Shown here piece by piece: positions 30,143-38,071 of a DNA stretch of 64,000 bases (positions within the stretch are counted from its first letter, which is position 1; every line of letters starts with the position of its first letter). Under the pieces are notes generated by a model that saw only the letters and a list, made by a program, of their open reading frames with translations, ran no database searches and was not told the origin of the DNA. Made by a program: the position numbers and the translations under genes. Source of the DNA: JASLZO01 sp965247995 (GTDB taxonomy: Bacteria > Chloroflexota > Dehalococcoidia > UBA6926); assembly GCA_965247995.1 (NCBI GenBank), contig OZ252041.1:1178001-1242000 (forward strand), in the 5' to 3' direction.

Positions 30143-30790
30143 ATGGTGACTCAAACGGTTCAACCCAACGAAACGGAGCCACGGGGCATCGACGAACTCA
30201 CAGAAGACGAGATTGAAGCCACCGCTGACAACGACGAGTCCAGCCACGTGACGATCTACGAGACTCGAACAGGGGAGCCACGGTCCATTCCGAAGGTGAA
30301 CCGTGCCTGGGTACTCCAGAAGCCCCACGTGGACGAGAACTACCCCGATCTGTTGGGGAAGCCGGTGTTCTCTGAGCAGCCGGTTGGACCATTCAAGCAG
30401 GGTGAGCAACTGTGCATGTTGCACCGCGACCATCCCGAGTCTGGACCTTACCTCGAACGCGGGACGGACCCATGCATCGCCAACAAAATCCCGTCGCCCT
30501 ACGAAGTTGACCGGCACATGGAGATCAAGCACCCGCGTGTTTGGAATGCGATGAAGGCAGAGCGGGAGCAACGCGAACGGGAACAGGATCGTCAAGAGCG
30601 TCGGGAAATGATGGCAATGCTGATGGGGACGAAAGGCAGCCCCGTTTCGCCCGATGCTGAGCAACCAGTTTCGAAGCCGCTGGAAGCTATTCAGTGTCCC
30701 CATTGCTCAGAGCTCGGGACTGGCTCATCGAAGTCCGGCGCGAAGAACAACCTAAAGGCCCACATCCGGCGGGCGCATCCATCTTCGTGA
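30143..30790 (+). CDS. Double zinc-finger-like late protein
   Basis: The 215-residue protein starts at ATG 30,143. Residues about 90-130 read EQLCMLHRDHPESGPY, then DPCIANKIPSPYEVDRHMEI and KHPRVW, a C..C..H..H arrangement. The C-terminus repeats the theme: IQCPHCSELGTG ... AHIRRAHPSS, a C2H2 finger. Between them is a charged coiled-coil-like helix (EREQREREQDRQERREM). Two C2H2-like fingers in a capsid-gene cluster are unusual; it may bind DNA in the head or regulate late genes. Function unknown. Confidence 0.6.
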   Translation: MVTQTVQPNETEPRGIDELTEDEIEATADNDESSHVTIYETRTGEPRSIPKVNRAWVLQKPHVDENYPDLLGKPVFSEQPVGPFKQGEQLCMLHRDHPESGPYLERGTDPCIANKIPSPYEVDRHMEIKHPRVWNAMKAEREQREREQDRQERREMMAMLMGTKGSPVSPDAEQPVSKPLEAIQCPHCSELGTGSSKSGAKNNLKAHIRRAHPSS

Positions 30791-30802
30791 CTCACCCGCT
30801 AG

Positions 30803-32125
30803 ATGGCTGACACGAGGGCCAATCTCAGACGACTGCTATCCGAGCTAGTCGGGGACTGGCGTCCGATCACCATGACGGGCGGCAGCGAAACCACCGCGAT
30901 CTCTATCGAGATGCGCGACTTCGCCGAGGAGACCGGCGCATTCCCGCGCTGGTGGATTGCGATGACGACCCTTGCTGGCACCACGGGGGCGTTCGTGCCA
31001 CGGTCGATCCTGCGATCCGGCGGGTACGACCATTCCATCGACACGATCACCGTGGGGAGGTCGTTCGGCTCGGCGGTGGCCGCCGACGACGTGGGCGAAC
31101 TCCACGAGTACAGCCCCGTACGAATGAATCGCGCGTTGGAGCGTGCGGCCGCGTTCCTGTTCGGGCGCGGAATCTATCTGCCGATCCAGGACGATTCCGT
31201 GGTGGTGGACCGCCTCGGCGCAAACATGGACTTCGAAACGTTCGAGGGATCCGAGTTCTCCAACTGGACCCTGTCCGGAGAAGGTGCGACGGCGGCACTC
31301 GAGCCCTCGCGTGTCCTCCACCCCACGAGCGCGTGTTCCTTGACAGCGGGAGCCGCAGCAGTCGCGCGGCAGGGCCAAGACCTGTTTCAAGCGATCAACA
31401 TCCGTGAGATGGCGGGCCGAGTGTTACGCCTCGAAGGTTGGATTTGGGCGACGGAACCAGAGGCAGGCCGCCTAGCGATCACGTTCGACGGAACTTACGG
31501 CGGAGACAACTATTTCACCAGCCGGCGGCATGGCGGGGCGCACGAGTGGGAAGGCCCCGCCTCTATGTATGTGACCGCGAGGATTCCGCCCGAAGCGACT
31601 GAGGTCACCGTCATGTGCGAGGCGGCCCCAGGCCGCACCGTAGTGTTCGATGCGGTCTCTGCCTACATAGATGGCGTCCACGTGCCGCAGTATCCGGTTC
31701 CGCCGGCGATCATCTCGTCCCCGCGGCAAGTGCTGATCGCGGACAGCAAGAACTCGCACGCGCCCAACTACGCGCCAGTGACGCTCCAGAACCCCCCTCG
31801 AGCCGGTCACCGGCTCCGGCTGAAGGGTAGGGGCCGTTTGTCTGTGCCAGACGCCGAATCCGCGGTTGTCGAGCTGAGCGGCGAGATTCGCGACGCCCTC
31901 TGCACCAAAGCGGCGAGCCTGATGTTCGAGATGGCGGCGCAGGCGGATCCGCTCAGCCGGAACGAATACCTCGATCAGGCTGACACCTGGGCGCGCAAGA
32001 CCGAAGAATTATTGGCCTCGGGGATCGCCAGCGGCGTCGTGCCGATCCTACCGCGCGATGGCGCGTGGGGAACCGACCGTGACGGCGAGACCAACACCCT
32101 CGTGTTGAAGGGTGCTGCGCGATGA
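30803..32125 (+). CDS. Neck/tail structural protein with CBM-like domain
   Basis: ATG 30,803; 440 residues. The N-terminal 125 residues are mixed alpha/beta. Residues about 140-300 look like an inserted carbohydrate-binding-module-type jelly roll (NMDFETFEGSEFSNWTLSGE, LEGWIWATEPEAGRLAITF, VTVMCEAAPGRTVVFDAVSA). The C-terminal part has HRLRLKGRGRLSVPDAESAV and a long helix (YLDQADTWARKTEELLA). The pattern fits a head-tail connector or tail protein carrying a host-surface-binding insert. Its stop overlaps the next ATG. Confidence 0.6.
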   Translation: MADTRANLRRLLSELVGDWRPITMTGGSETTAISIEMRDFAEETGAFPRWWIAMTTLAGTTGAFVPRSILRSGGYDHSIDTITVGRSFGSAVAADDVGELHEYSPVRMNRALERAAAFLFGRGIYLPIQDDSVVVDRLGANMDFETFEGSEFSNWTLSGEGATAALEPSRVLHPTSACSLTAGAAAVARQGQDLFQAINIREMAGRVLRLEGWIWATEPEAGRLAITFDGTYGGDNYFTSRRHGGAHEWEGPASMYVTARIPPEATEVTVMCEAAPGRTVVFDAVSAYIDGVHVPQYPVPPAIISSPRQVLIADSKNSHAPNYAPVTLQNPPRAGHRLRLKGRGRLSVPDAESAVVELSGEIRDALCTKAASLMFEMAAQADPLSRNEYLDQADTWARKTEELLASGIASGVVPILPRDGAWGTDRDGETNTLVLKGAAR

Positions 32126-34359
32126 CTACGCGCTCCAGGCGGACCAGATCGGGCGAACCAAAGGCGCTTACCATCAGCTTCACCCACGGGGGGACGACGT
32201 ACCACCTCCCGATCGAGGGTGAGGTCGGGATTCACACCATTGACGACTGGCCGACGCCAGTCCCGCAGTCAGGCGCACAGAACCCCAACGACCGCCAACT
32301 GCGAAACAAGTTGACCATCAAGAACATTCGCAATGCCTTCGCAGGAAAGACTGGGTTGGACTGGGAACGACAAGGCGGGGTAATCAACGAGTTACACGAC
32401 TCCGAGGCTTGGACGCATCAAGGCCCTATCACTCATGCGCGATTGCAGCAGGACGTGGTCGACGACACGGACACGTCAATGAATACGGAGCTTCAGCGTT
32501 TGTACTTCCATGCCACGGCAAATCCGAGACCGGCGGTTATCTACCGCGCGGACGGTGATCGTGCGCTCTATCTTGCACGATCGCGTAGGTACGTCGACTC
32601 CGGGAGCGGCACAAATTATTGGCGGTCAGAGATCATGCGACTTGATCTCGACACGTTCGTATTCCGCAACGAAGCCACGCGGAGCTTCGGTTCGGCAAGC
32701 CTCACAAACCAGATCAAGGGTTTCGTCCTTCACAAGGGTTCAATATACGAGTGGCATTGGGAGAACAGAGTGAGTCGGAAAACCAGTTCAGGGTGGGTAA
32801 CCCTGTCGAATTCTCCGAGCTTGCCCAATTATCCAGGCTCGAAGCTGCTGTCCGACGGGGGGATCCTCTACGCGTTCGGCGTCTCGAGTGACTCAGACGG
32901 TCCCGTTTGGCGTGTGAGTTCGACTGAAGATGAAGGCGCAACACCCTGGGCATCCCATGTCACGGAACAAAGTGGTGGAAGGGTCTGGGATGTAGGGTTA
33001 TTCGCGGACCGCTCCGGGACGGAACGCGTTGTTGTGTTGACCGAGCAGCAGCTGGTCTGGTTCGACCCGGACAATGATGTCGTCCGCCCGTTACTGACCT
33101 TGCCGACCGCAGGCCGTGCGTTTGCCCGTCTCGGCGACAAGTTATTGATCTTTATGGGCGGTATGCGGGTCTGGGAGTATTCAGCGTCTGGAGCCATTCG
33201 CGATATCTCACCTGGCGCGATGGAGGGGATGCCACCCAATAAGGCGTTCGGGGCGGACGCGGACGGGATGGTGTGTCTGACGGAATCGCTCGCGGGTATC
33301 TACGCGCTCTGGTCCGGGACGGCCGAAACGGGTTCGGATCTCGCGCCGTTGATACTGCTTTATACAGGCGAAGGATGGCACTTCATCTGGCAGCATGCGG
33401 CGTCCGCGGTTTCGGACGCCGCACGTTTCTTAGTTTTCGTCCCGGACACTGGAGACCTTGTTTGGGGAATTCAAGTTGCTGATGCAGATGAAATCACCAC
33501 GCTATTTCGTATGAAACGCGTGGAAACTCCTTACGACTTGCTCGGTTCGGATGTCGAATTCCAGGAGTCCAGCCACGTCACGACGACGGTCCAAGATTTT
33601 GGCAACGCGACCGTGCCGACTACGCTTCTCGATGCTGGCGTCGTGGGCTATGACCTGTCCGATACCGAGACCGCCCAGGTGCGTTACGGAGCGAACGGCG
33701 CTGAGCCAACGGCGCAAGACCTAGGCACCACACCGACGAACTCGGGGACTGACCTGGGTTCCGACCTAGACGACATGCAGTCGAATGTCGGTGTGGTCTC
33801 AGGTGCAGTGTTCCTGACCGGCCACATCATCTGCGTGGGTTCCGAGTGGATGGAGGTAACGGCTGTCTCGCGGAACACGCTGACCGTAGCTCGCGGCGTA
33901 GGTGGCACGACCGCCGCTGCACACACGACCGGCGATGACGTTTACAAGGTCTTCGAACCGATGACGTTCCCAGATACTTCCAGTGCCGAGGGTCGCAGCG
34001 TGCGAACGGTCCAAGTGCGCATGGACCTTGCCCGCGCTGCTGGGGCCGACAATGACCACCTTTCACCGAAGGTCGCAGAAGCCGAGGTGTACTACTTTCG
34101 GCGGCCGGACGTGCGGTACGGCTACTCGGTTCGCGTACGAACGGACCTCGACATCCTAGGCGGGCGCAATGGCGAGCAGATTCAAGCCGATCTCCGCAAG
34201 ATTCTCAATGTGAAGACGAAGGGAACGCTGGAGTTCGGAGGATGGCGGGCGACCGTACTACCACTCACGCGGACACAGGCACGAGAGGCGCTAGGCGATT
34301 CCGCCGAAGCCCAGGTTCAACGCGCGGGAGTCTGGGACATGGTGTTCGTGGAGGTCTAG
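32122..34359 (+). CDS. Tail protein with beta-propeller-like domain
   Basis: The 745-residue protein starts at an ATG overlapping the previous stop. Repeated strand motifs with Trp and Asp/Gly turns (GSIYEWHWENRVSRKTSSGW, GGILYAFGVSSDSDGPVWRV, RVVVLTEQQLVWFDPDNDVV) suggest a propeller across residues about 150-470. A beta-rich part (SDTETAQVRYGANG, GHIICVGSEWMEVTAV) and an alpha/beta C-terminus follow. Such proteins form the tail tube or nozzle of short-tailed phages. The large size and place after the neck gene support a tail role. Confidence 0.65.
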   Translation: MTTRSRRTRSGEPKALTISFTHGGTTYHLPIEGEVGIHTIDDWPTPVPQSGAQNPNDRQLRNKLTIKNIRNAFAGKTGLDWERQGGVINELHDSEAWTHQGPITHARLQQDVVDDTDTSMNTELQRLYFHATANPRPAVIYRADGDRALYLARSRRYVDSGSGTNYWRSEIMRLDLDTFVFRNEATRSFGSASLTNQIKGFVLHKGSIYEWHWENRVSRKTSSGWVTLSNSPSLPNYPGSKLLSDGGILYAFGVSSDSDGPVWRVSSTEDEGATPWASHVTEQSGGRVWDVGLFADRSGTERVVVLTEQQLVWFDPDNDVVRPLLTLPTAGRAFARLGDKLLIFMGGMRVWEYSASGAIRDISPGAMEGMPPNKAFGADADGMVCLTESLAGIYALWSGTAETGSDLAPLILLYTGEGWHFIWQHAASAVSDAARFLVFVPDTGDLVWGIQVADADEITTLFRMKRVETPYDLLGSDVEFQESSHVTTTVQDFGNATVPTTLLDAGVVGYDLSDTETAQVRYGANGAEPTAQDLGTTPTNSGTDLGSDLDDMQSNVGVVSGAVFLTGHIICVGSEWMEVTAVSRNTLTVARGVGGTTAAAHTTGDDVYKVFEPMTFPDTSSAEGRSVRTVQVRMDLARAAGADNDHLSPKVAEAEVYYFRRPDVRYGYSVRVRTDLDILGGRNGEQIQADLRKILNVKTKGTLEFGGWRATVLPLTRTQAREALGDSAEAQVQRAGVWDMVFVEV

Positions 34360-34365
34360 CGAGCG

Positions 34366-34758
34366 ATGAACGTCTACACGATTTCAGCGCAGTCGCTTTC
34401 GCCGGGCGTCCTGAACGACGCGTCGCTGATGCGTTCGTTCATCGATCAACTGGCCGATGAGATCCACATGACTATCGTCAACGGCCCGACGATCCACGCG
34501 TTCGAACGGGACAACCCGAAAGCTGGATTGAGCGGGTTCGCGATCATCGCGGAATCCCACGTGTCGATTCATACATGGCCGGAGTCTTGTTGGGTCAATC
34601 TGACCGTGGTCTCCTGCCGCGACTTCGAACCCGAACGAGTACACGGGCTACTGGCCGACAAGTACGACATCAAACAGGTAGTCGACGAGCTCGCGAGCCA
34701 GTTCCCGGTGGGGCCTTACGAAACAGAGGAGGACGACGATGACAAGCCATCTTTCTGA
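34366..34758 (+). CDS. SpeD-like pyruvoyl-dependent decarboxylase
   Basis: The 130-residue protein starts at ATG 34,366. It matches the bacterial S-adenosylmethionine decarboxylase proenzyme: GLSGFAIIAESHVSIHTWPE. Glu63-Ser64 stands at the self-cleavage site that makes the pyruvoyl group, His69 at the processing His and Cys84 (VVSCRDF) at the proton-donor Cys, the same relative places as Ser63, His68 and Cys83 in the Thermotoga enzyme. It could make decarboxylated AdoMet for spermidine. SpeD relatives that instead decarboxylate ornithine or arginine have been described, also in phages, so substrate is open. The acidic C-terminal tail overlaps the next gene. Confidence 0.83.
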   Translation: MNVYTISAQSLSPGVLNDASLMRSFIDQLADEIHMTIVNGPTIHAFERDNPKAGLSGFAIIAESHVSIHTWPESCWVNLTVVSCRDFEPERVHGLLADKYDIKQVVDELASQFPVGPYETEEDDDDKPSF

Positions 34759-35236
34759 AGAAGAGAAGACCGCGCTAGGGGAGTACGGCCTGCCGCGGGA
34801 TGTTCTTGACGCCTTCGCCTATGACGTCGTCGATCCGGCGCGACCGCTAGACGTGTTCGGGCCTGAAACCGAAGTACGCGATCTCGTCGATCTCCTCGAA
34901 GAGTCGTACCTACGTGCGACTGACAGTTGGGCGATCTCGAATCCGTGGCACCGCGAAGTGCAAATCCGTTCCGACGCATGGGAGAAGATCAAGGACGACC
35001 GGCCCGCGCGATTGAAGATGCTGAGCCATCAGGCGTACCACCTACTCCAGATGCGCGGTTGGAGCCCGACGGTCTGGGCCGTTACCTACGGGGTCCTGGG
35101 AGCGCTCACGGTGCTCACGGCATGGGCGAGAGGGCACCGACCCAAAGCTAGCAATCATCCGCTAGAGAAACCCGCGTACGAGCTGTCCAGGCGCGTTTAC
35201 GAGCAGGAGCGGAAGCGGCAGGAGTCAGCCACGTGA
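34739..35236 (+). CDS. Single-helix membrane protein, unknown
   Basis: ATG 34,739 lies within the end of the decarboxylase gene behind GAGGAGGACGACG. The 165-residue protein has a mainly helical, acidic N-terminal part (EEKTALGEYGLPRDVLDAFA) and one hydrophobic segment near residues 111-127 (VWAVTYGVLGALTVLTAW), followed by a basic tail. With the next protein, it could form a lysis pair (holin or spanin-like), but no lysin gene is visible nearby. Confidence 0.6.
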   Translation: MTSHLSEEEKTALGEYGLPRDVLDAFAYDVVDPARPLDVFGPETEVRDLVDLLEESYLRATDSWAISNPWHREVQIRSDAWEKIKDDRPARLKMLSHQAYHLLQMRGWSPTVWAVTYGVLGALTVLTAWARGHRPKASNHPLEKPAYELSRRVYEQERKRQESAT

Positions 35237-35508
35237 ACGGGGCCTGGGAGCGGAAAGCACGGGAGGTCGAAGACTCGATCCTCGATGATGGGATCGAGCG
35301 CGCCGACCCGTTGATGGTGCTGACGATCTACAAGCTCAACCAAATCTTGGACGTCGAGACCCAGCATCGAGATGAGTGCACTCAGAACGGCATCCGAGTG
35401 TTGCTCACGCCGCGCGTCGTGCTCACCGCGTTCGCGATCCTGACTGTTGGTGTCGTCGGGAAGGACCTTGCCGTCCGGATCGTCGAGGGAGCGTTGCCGT
35501 TCATCTAG
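35233..35508 (+). CDS. Small C-terminal-anchored membrane protein
   Basis: GTG 35,233 overlaps the previous stop. The 91-residue protein has a charged helical N-terminus (AWERKAREVEDSILDDGIER) and a hydrophobic segment (VVLTAFAILTVGVVGKDLAV) near residues 61-80. It is the last rightward gene of the prophage. Two membrane proteins in a row at the end of the late operon suit a lysis function; this is inference. Confidence 0.55.
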   Translation: MNGAWERKAREVEDSILDDGIERADPLMVLTIYKLNQILDVETQHRDECTQNGIRVLLTPRVVLTAFAILTVGVVGKDLAVRIVEGALPFI

Positions 35509-35530
35509 CCATGCGGCTCGCAGGTGGTAG

Positions 35531-36319
35531 CTAGCGCGCTGTCTTGAGTAGATAAGAAACAATCGGGTTGTACGGGAATGTGATGGGCACCATCGTCACG
35601 CTCAGCCAACCCAAGAACTGCACTAGGACATTTTGGGCACGAGCATGCCTAACATATCCTTTGTTTGGCTGCTGGACGCTTGGCCCGAGTGTCAACGCCC
35701 CCTCGTCTGTCCCGTTGTTTATTACGGTTCCGCGGGACAGGAGAAAGATCGCATCGATTTGCTGGTTCAACGGTACGTTGTTGCGGGCGTTCCAAGCATC
35801 CACGGATTGCTTTATGGTCGCGATCTTCAATCGAGACTCGAACGCGAACAAGAAAAATGGCCTGCTGTATACGAATCTGTGAACGTCGTCTTGATTCGAA
35901 TAGACGGTCGTATCATTTGGGACCATAAACGCCAACGACTTGAACCGACGTGCCCGTTCCAAAGCCTGCTCTAGACGGTGTTTCGTCAGGCTACTCTTCA
36001 CCTCTCCGGCACACGCAACGCCCTCACAGATGAACATCCCAGGCATTGTCAGATCGTTCAGGAACGGTTGATATTGATTCGTTATGACGATGTCGGTTTG
36101 CGCACTTGTGCCCCCAGCTTGGTCGATGACCTCGCCGAAACCGACGCGATTGGACGCGGGTAGGTACTCGCGCAAAAACTCCCTGACAATCTGCTCAACA
36201 TTCGAGCCCATGTCCCCATGGTGTTGATGTGTGGCGCGAATCAACTGGAATCTCAGGTTCATGATCTCGCGTAAGCGGCCCAACCTGTCCCGTAGGACAT
36301 TGTCTGGGTCAACGATCAT
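35531..36319 (-). CDS. DUF6602-like protein, putative nuclease fold
   Basis: The leftward ATG 36,319 follows AGGTGAGAAG. The 262-residue protein has NVEQIVREFLREYLPASNRV, GFGEVIDQAGG, SAQTDIVITNQYQP, and FICEGVACAGEVKSSLTKHR. This is the order of the DUF6602 family: a helix with Glu, an Asp-Ile-Val strand and an E-V-K strand, like a PD-(D/E)xK nuclease core. The gene is visibly more AT-rich than its neighbours and faces the late operon. That is the usual look of a cargo gene, perhaps for phage exclusion. Activity is unproven. Confidence 0.65.
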   Translation of the reverse strand: MIVDPDNVLRDRLGRLREIMNLRFQLIRATHQHHGDMGSNVEQIVREFLREYLPASNRVGFGEVIDQAGGTSAQTDIVITNQYQPFLNDLTMPGMFICEGVACAGEVKSSLTKHRLEQALERARRFKSLAFMVPNDTTVYSNQDDVHRFVYSRPFFLFAFESRLKIATIKQSVDAWNARNNVPLNQQIDAIFLLSRGTVINNGTDEGALTLGPSVQQPNKGYVRHARAQNVLVQFLGWLSVTMVPITFPYNPIVSYLLKTAR

Positions 36320-36366
36320 GAACTTCTCACCTTGTCCCAGGGTTGCAAATGAGTGATCCAGCCCGG

Positions 36367-37167
36367 CTATGACTCACACACGACGCCATCCCCGTCAGCG
36401 TCGTTCATGTACGGATAGGCAGGGTGATCCTCATGGACTGGGGCGATGCCATGAGCCCGTGCCTCAGCGCAAGTGATCCGCCCGTTGCCGTTGTCATCCC
36501 ACATCGCGAGGGCATCCACGTCTCCGACCGGCTGCGGCGTTGGAGTATCAAGGAGTACGGGGGCCACCACGATCATGTCCGTCGAATCGCAGCCAGCCAG
36601 CACGACGTCAAGAGCGTCGGCCTCAGTCTGGTCGATGGTCAACTCGTACTTCATCCGAACCTGAACGACACGATCCGCGAACCAGCACGCGTTCTGGTCG
36701 GGTAACCACCTCGACGCGTCCTTGTCCCTCTTCTGAAGTCGGTTCACATCCGGAGACGCGAGCGTGAGGTTCAGCAGGTCGGACGCGAACCGCCTACGCG
36801 TGTCGGCATCAGCTTCGCAGAGGCCGCTGTCATGGGCCTCAGAACGCGCCACGATGTGCTCGATGTCCGTTTCGCCGGTGTTGGCGAAGTACCGTCCCGT
36901 GTACGGACCGTAGATGATCCCACCTAAACCCTTCACGATCTTTTCCTCGACTGACTGGGAGTACCGATAGTCATCGGGGTCGTACGGGGAGCAGCGGTCT
37001 TCGTCCGCGATGGTCAGACCTCTCCAGTTGACGGCTGGATCGCGAGTATCACTAGGTGCCGCCATCGATTCAGGCGGGATAATGGCGGTCGATTCGGCGT
37101 TAGAGGAAGACGAAGACCCACCCGCGCACGCGGTGAGTACCAACATCGTGGCGACCGCTGCGATCAA
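36367..37167 (-). CDS. Secreted HNH-nuclease lipoprotein with Excalibur domain
   Basis: I start at TTG 37,167 (266 residues); CTG 37,194 would add a basic MKTCRVIRS head, which suits a signal peptide better. The lipobox LTAC gives Cys14 as lipid anchor. After a Ser-rich linker, residues 80-190 match the DUF1524/HNH type: GETDIEHIVARSEAHDSGLC, ASDLLNLTLASPDVNRLQK, KDASRWLPDQNACWFA. The C-terminal NGRITCAEARAHG ... DADGDGVVCES is an Excalibur-type calcium motif. It probably cuts DNA at the cell surface; inside a prophage this could block incoming phage DNA or aid DNA uptake. Confidence 0.75.
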   Translation of the reverse strand: MIAAVATMLVLTACAGGSSSSSNAESTAIIPPESMAAPSDTRDPAVNWRGLTIADEDRCSPYDPDDYRYSQSVEEKIVKGLGGIIYGPYTGRYFANTGETDIEHIVARSEAHDSGLCEADADTRRRFASDLLNLTLASPDVNRLQKRDKDASRWLPDQNACWFADRVVQVRMKYELTIDQTEADALDVVLAGCDSTDMIVVAPVLLDTPTPQPVGDVDALAMWDDNGNGRITCAEARAHGIAPVHEDHPAYPYMNDADGDGVVCES

Positions 37168-37245
37168 AGAGCGTATAACTCGGCATGTTTTCAGTGGAGA
37201 CTCTTGGGTTCATCAGGTTGGAAGGCACATAAGAATACTAGCTAG

Positions 37246-37284
37246 GCTTGGGAAGCAGACACTCTACCACTGAGTTACACCCGC
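37246..37284 (-). pseudogene. 5' half of tRNA-Gly(CCC), probable attR
   Basis: Reading leftward from 37,284: acceptor GCGGGTG, TA, D-arm ACTC-AGTGGTA-GAGT, G, anticodon stem TCTGC, loop TTCCCAA (anticodon CCC), then GC. The next bases do not complete the anticodon stem, and no T-arm or 3' acceptor (CACCCGC) follows. The break lies just past the anticodon loop, a known crossover place for tyrosine-integrase phages. The native promoter on the right shows this is the chromosomal half. Confidence 0.8.
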
Positions 37285-37567
37285 TCGGGGAGTCACGAAG
37301 AGCCACCATTCTTGGGGTCGCCTGATGGAGTGTCAAGGAAACGTGTGGGGACATCAGGAGTCGTTCCGGGAGGCTTCAAGGTGTTGGATGGGGAGCCCGG
37401 GCGTCACACCAACTGTCGGCGCGGTCAGAACTCGCTAAGTCGCGACGGCCTGTTGACTAGCATCGGCAGTTGCTCGCAGGCGATCGAGGGTCGAGCGCTG
37501 TTGGCGGGGATGGGCGTTTCGCACTCTCCAGGTTTATTTCTTTATTGGAGTCCCAAACGCGGGATGG
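37285..37567. other. Non-coding chromosomal flank
   Basis: Apart from the tRNA promoter, I see no gene on either strand. The open frames have no family features. The stretch separates the prophage end from the first chromosomal gene. Confidence 0.5.
37308..37336 (-). promoter_or_regulatory. Promoter of the broken tRNA-Gly
   Basis: Leftward TTGACA (37,331-37,336) and AAGAAT (37,308-37,313) are 17 bases apart. The start point would be near 37,301, about 17 bases before the tRNA 5' end. Confidence 0.65.
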
Positions 37568-38071
37568 TCACGGTCCGCGGACGCGCGAGATTGCGATCGC
37601 GACGCCAACGGCACCGGAAAGCAAGCCGAAAATGCTCGAGAGCAGAAACGGCATGAACAAGGCAGCGACGCCGAAGGCGACAACCGTGCCGCCGGCTGCC
37701 GCCCACTGGAGGTCGCGGGCGCGGCTCTGGTTGGCCGCTACGTTGACCGCCTGTCCGACGGCGTATCCGACGCCTGCGCCGATCAGGAAGATCAGATAGC
37801 CGCCGAACGGAAGAACCGGGCCGATGAATCCCCAAAGAAGTCCGAGGCCGAAGCCTGCTCCAATCCCCGCGATCGAAGCCTTGAGGAGCGTTGGGGGCTT
37901 GACCTGGGCGACGGGGTTGAACTCATACGTGACGCAGTTCGGACAGCGGATGCCGACCGGTGCCTGGACCATGCAGCGTGTGCAGATCGGATCCCCGCAC
38001 TTGCCGCAGGTCAGCCGAGTCTCCACGTCCGGATGACGGGTGCAAACCGCGGGTTCCGCGCCGGTCGTCAT
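37568..38071 (-). CDS. B-box-type zinc-finger membrane protein
   Basis: ATG 38,071 follows AGAGGGAGACCGC and overlaps the stop of the hydrolase gene. The 167-residue protein begins with a B-box-like zinc finger: CTRHPDVETRLTCGKCGDPI, CTRCMVQAPVGIRCPNC. Hydrophobic helices follow (SIAGIGAGFGLGLLWGFIG, FGGYLIFLIGAGVGYAVGQ, GTVVAFGVAALFMPFLL, IFGLLSGAVGVAIAIS). Similar small bacterial proteins are common and uncharacterised. Longer in-frame extensions upstream lie over the hydrolase gene and are rejected. Confidence 0.8.
   Translation of the reverse strand: MTTGAEPAVCTRHPDVETRLTCGKCGDPICTRCMVQAPVGIRCPNCVTYEFNPVAQVKPPTLLKASIAGIGAGFGLGLLWGFIGPVLPFGGYLIFLIGAGVGYAVGQAVNVAANQSRARDLQWAAAGGTVVAFGVAALFMPFLLSSIFGLLSGAVGVAIAISRVRGP

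Noticed and set aside
30803..32125. Endolysin, because of the carbohydrate-binding-like domain
   Set aside because: No catalytic lysozyme, amidase or peptidase motif is visible; the rest looks structural.
36600..37284. Group I intron in the tRNA-Gly anticodon loop
   Set aside because: No 3' tRNA half (T-arm, CACCCGC acceptor) is found downstream, and a protein gene fills the space.
37312..37656. Open frames on the plus strand next to the tRNA remnant
   Set aside because: No start signals, no family likeness, and overlap with the membrane-protein gene on the other strand.
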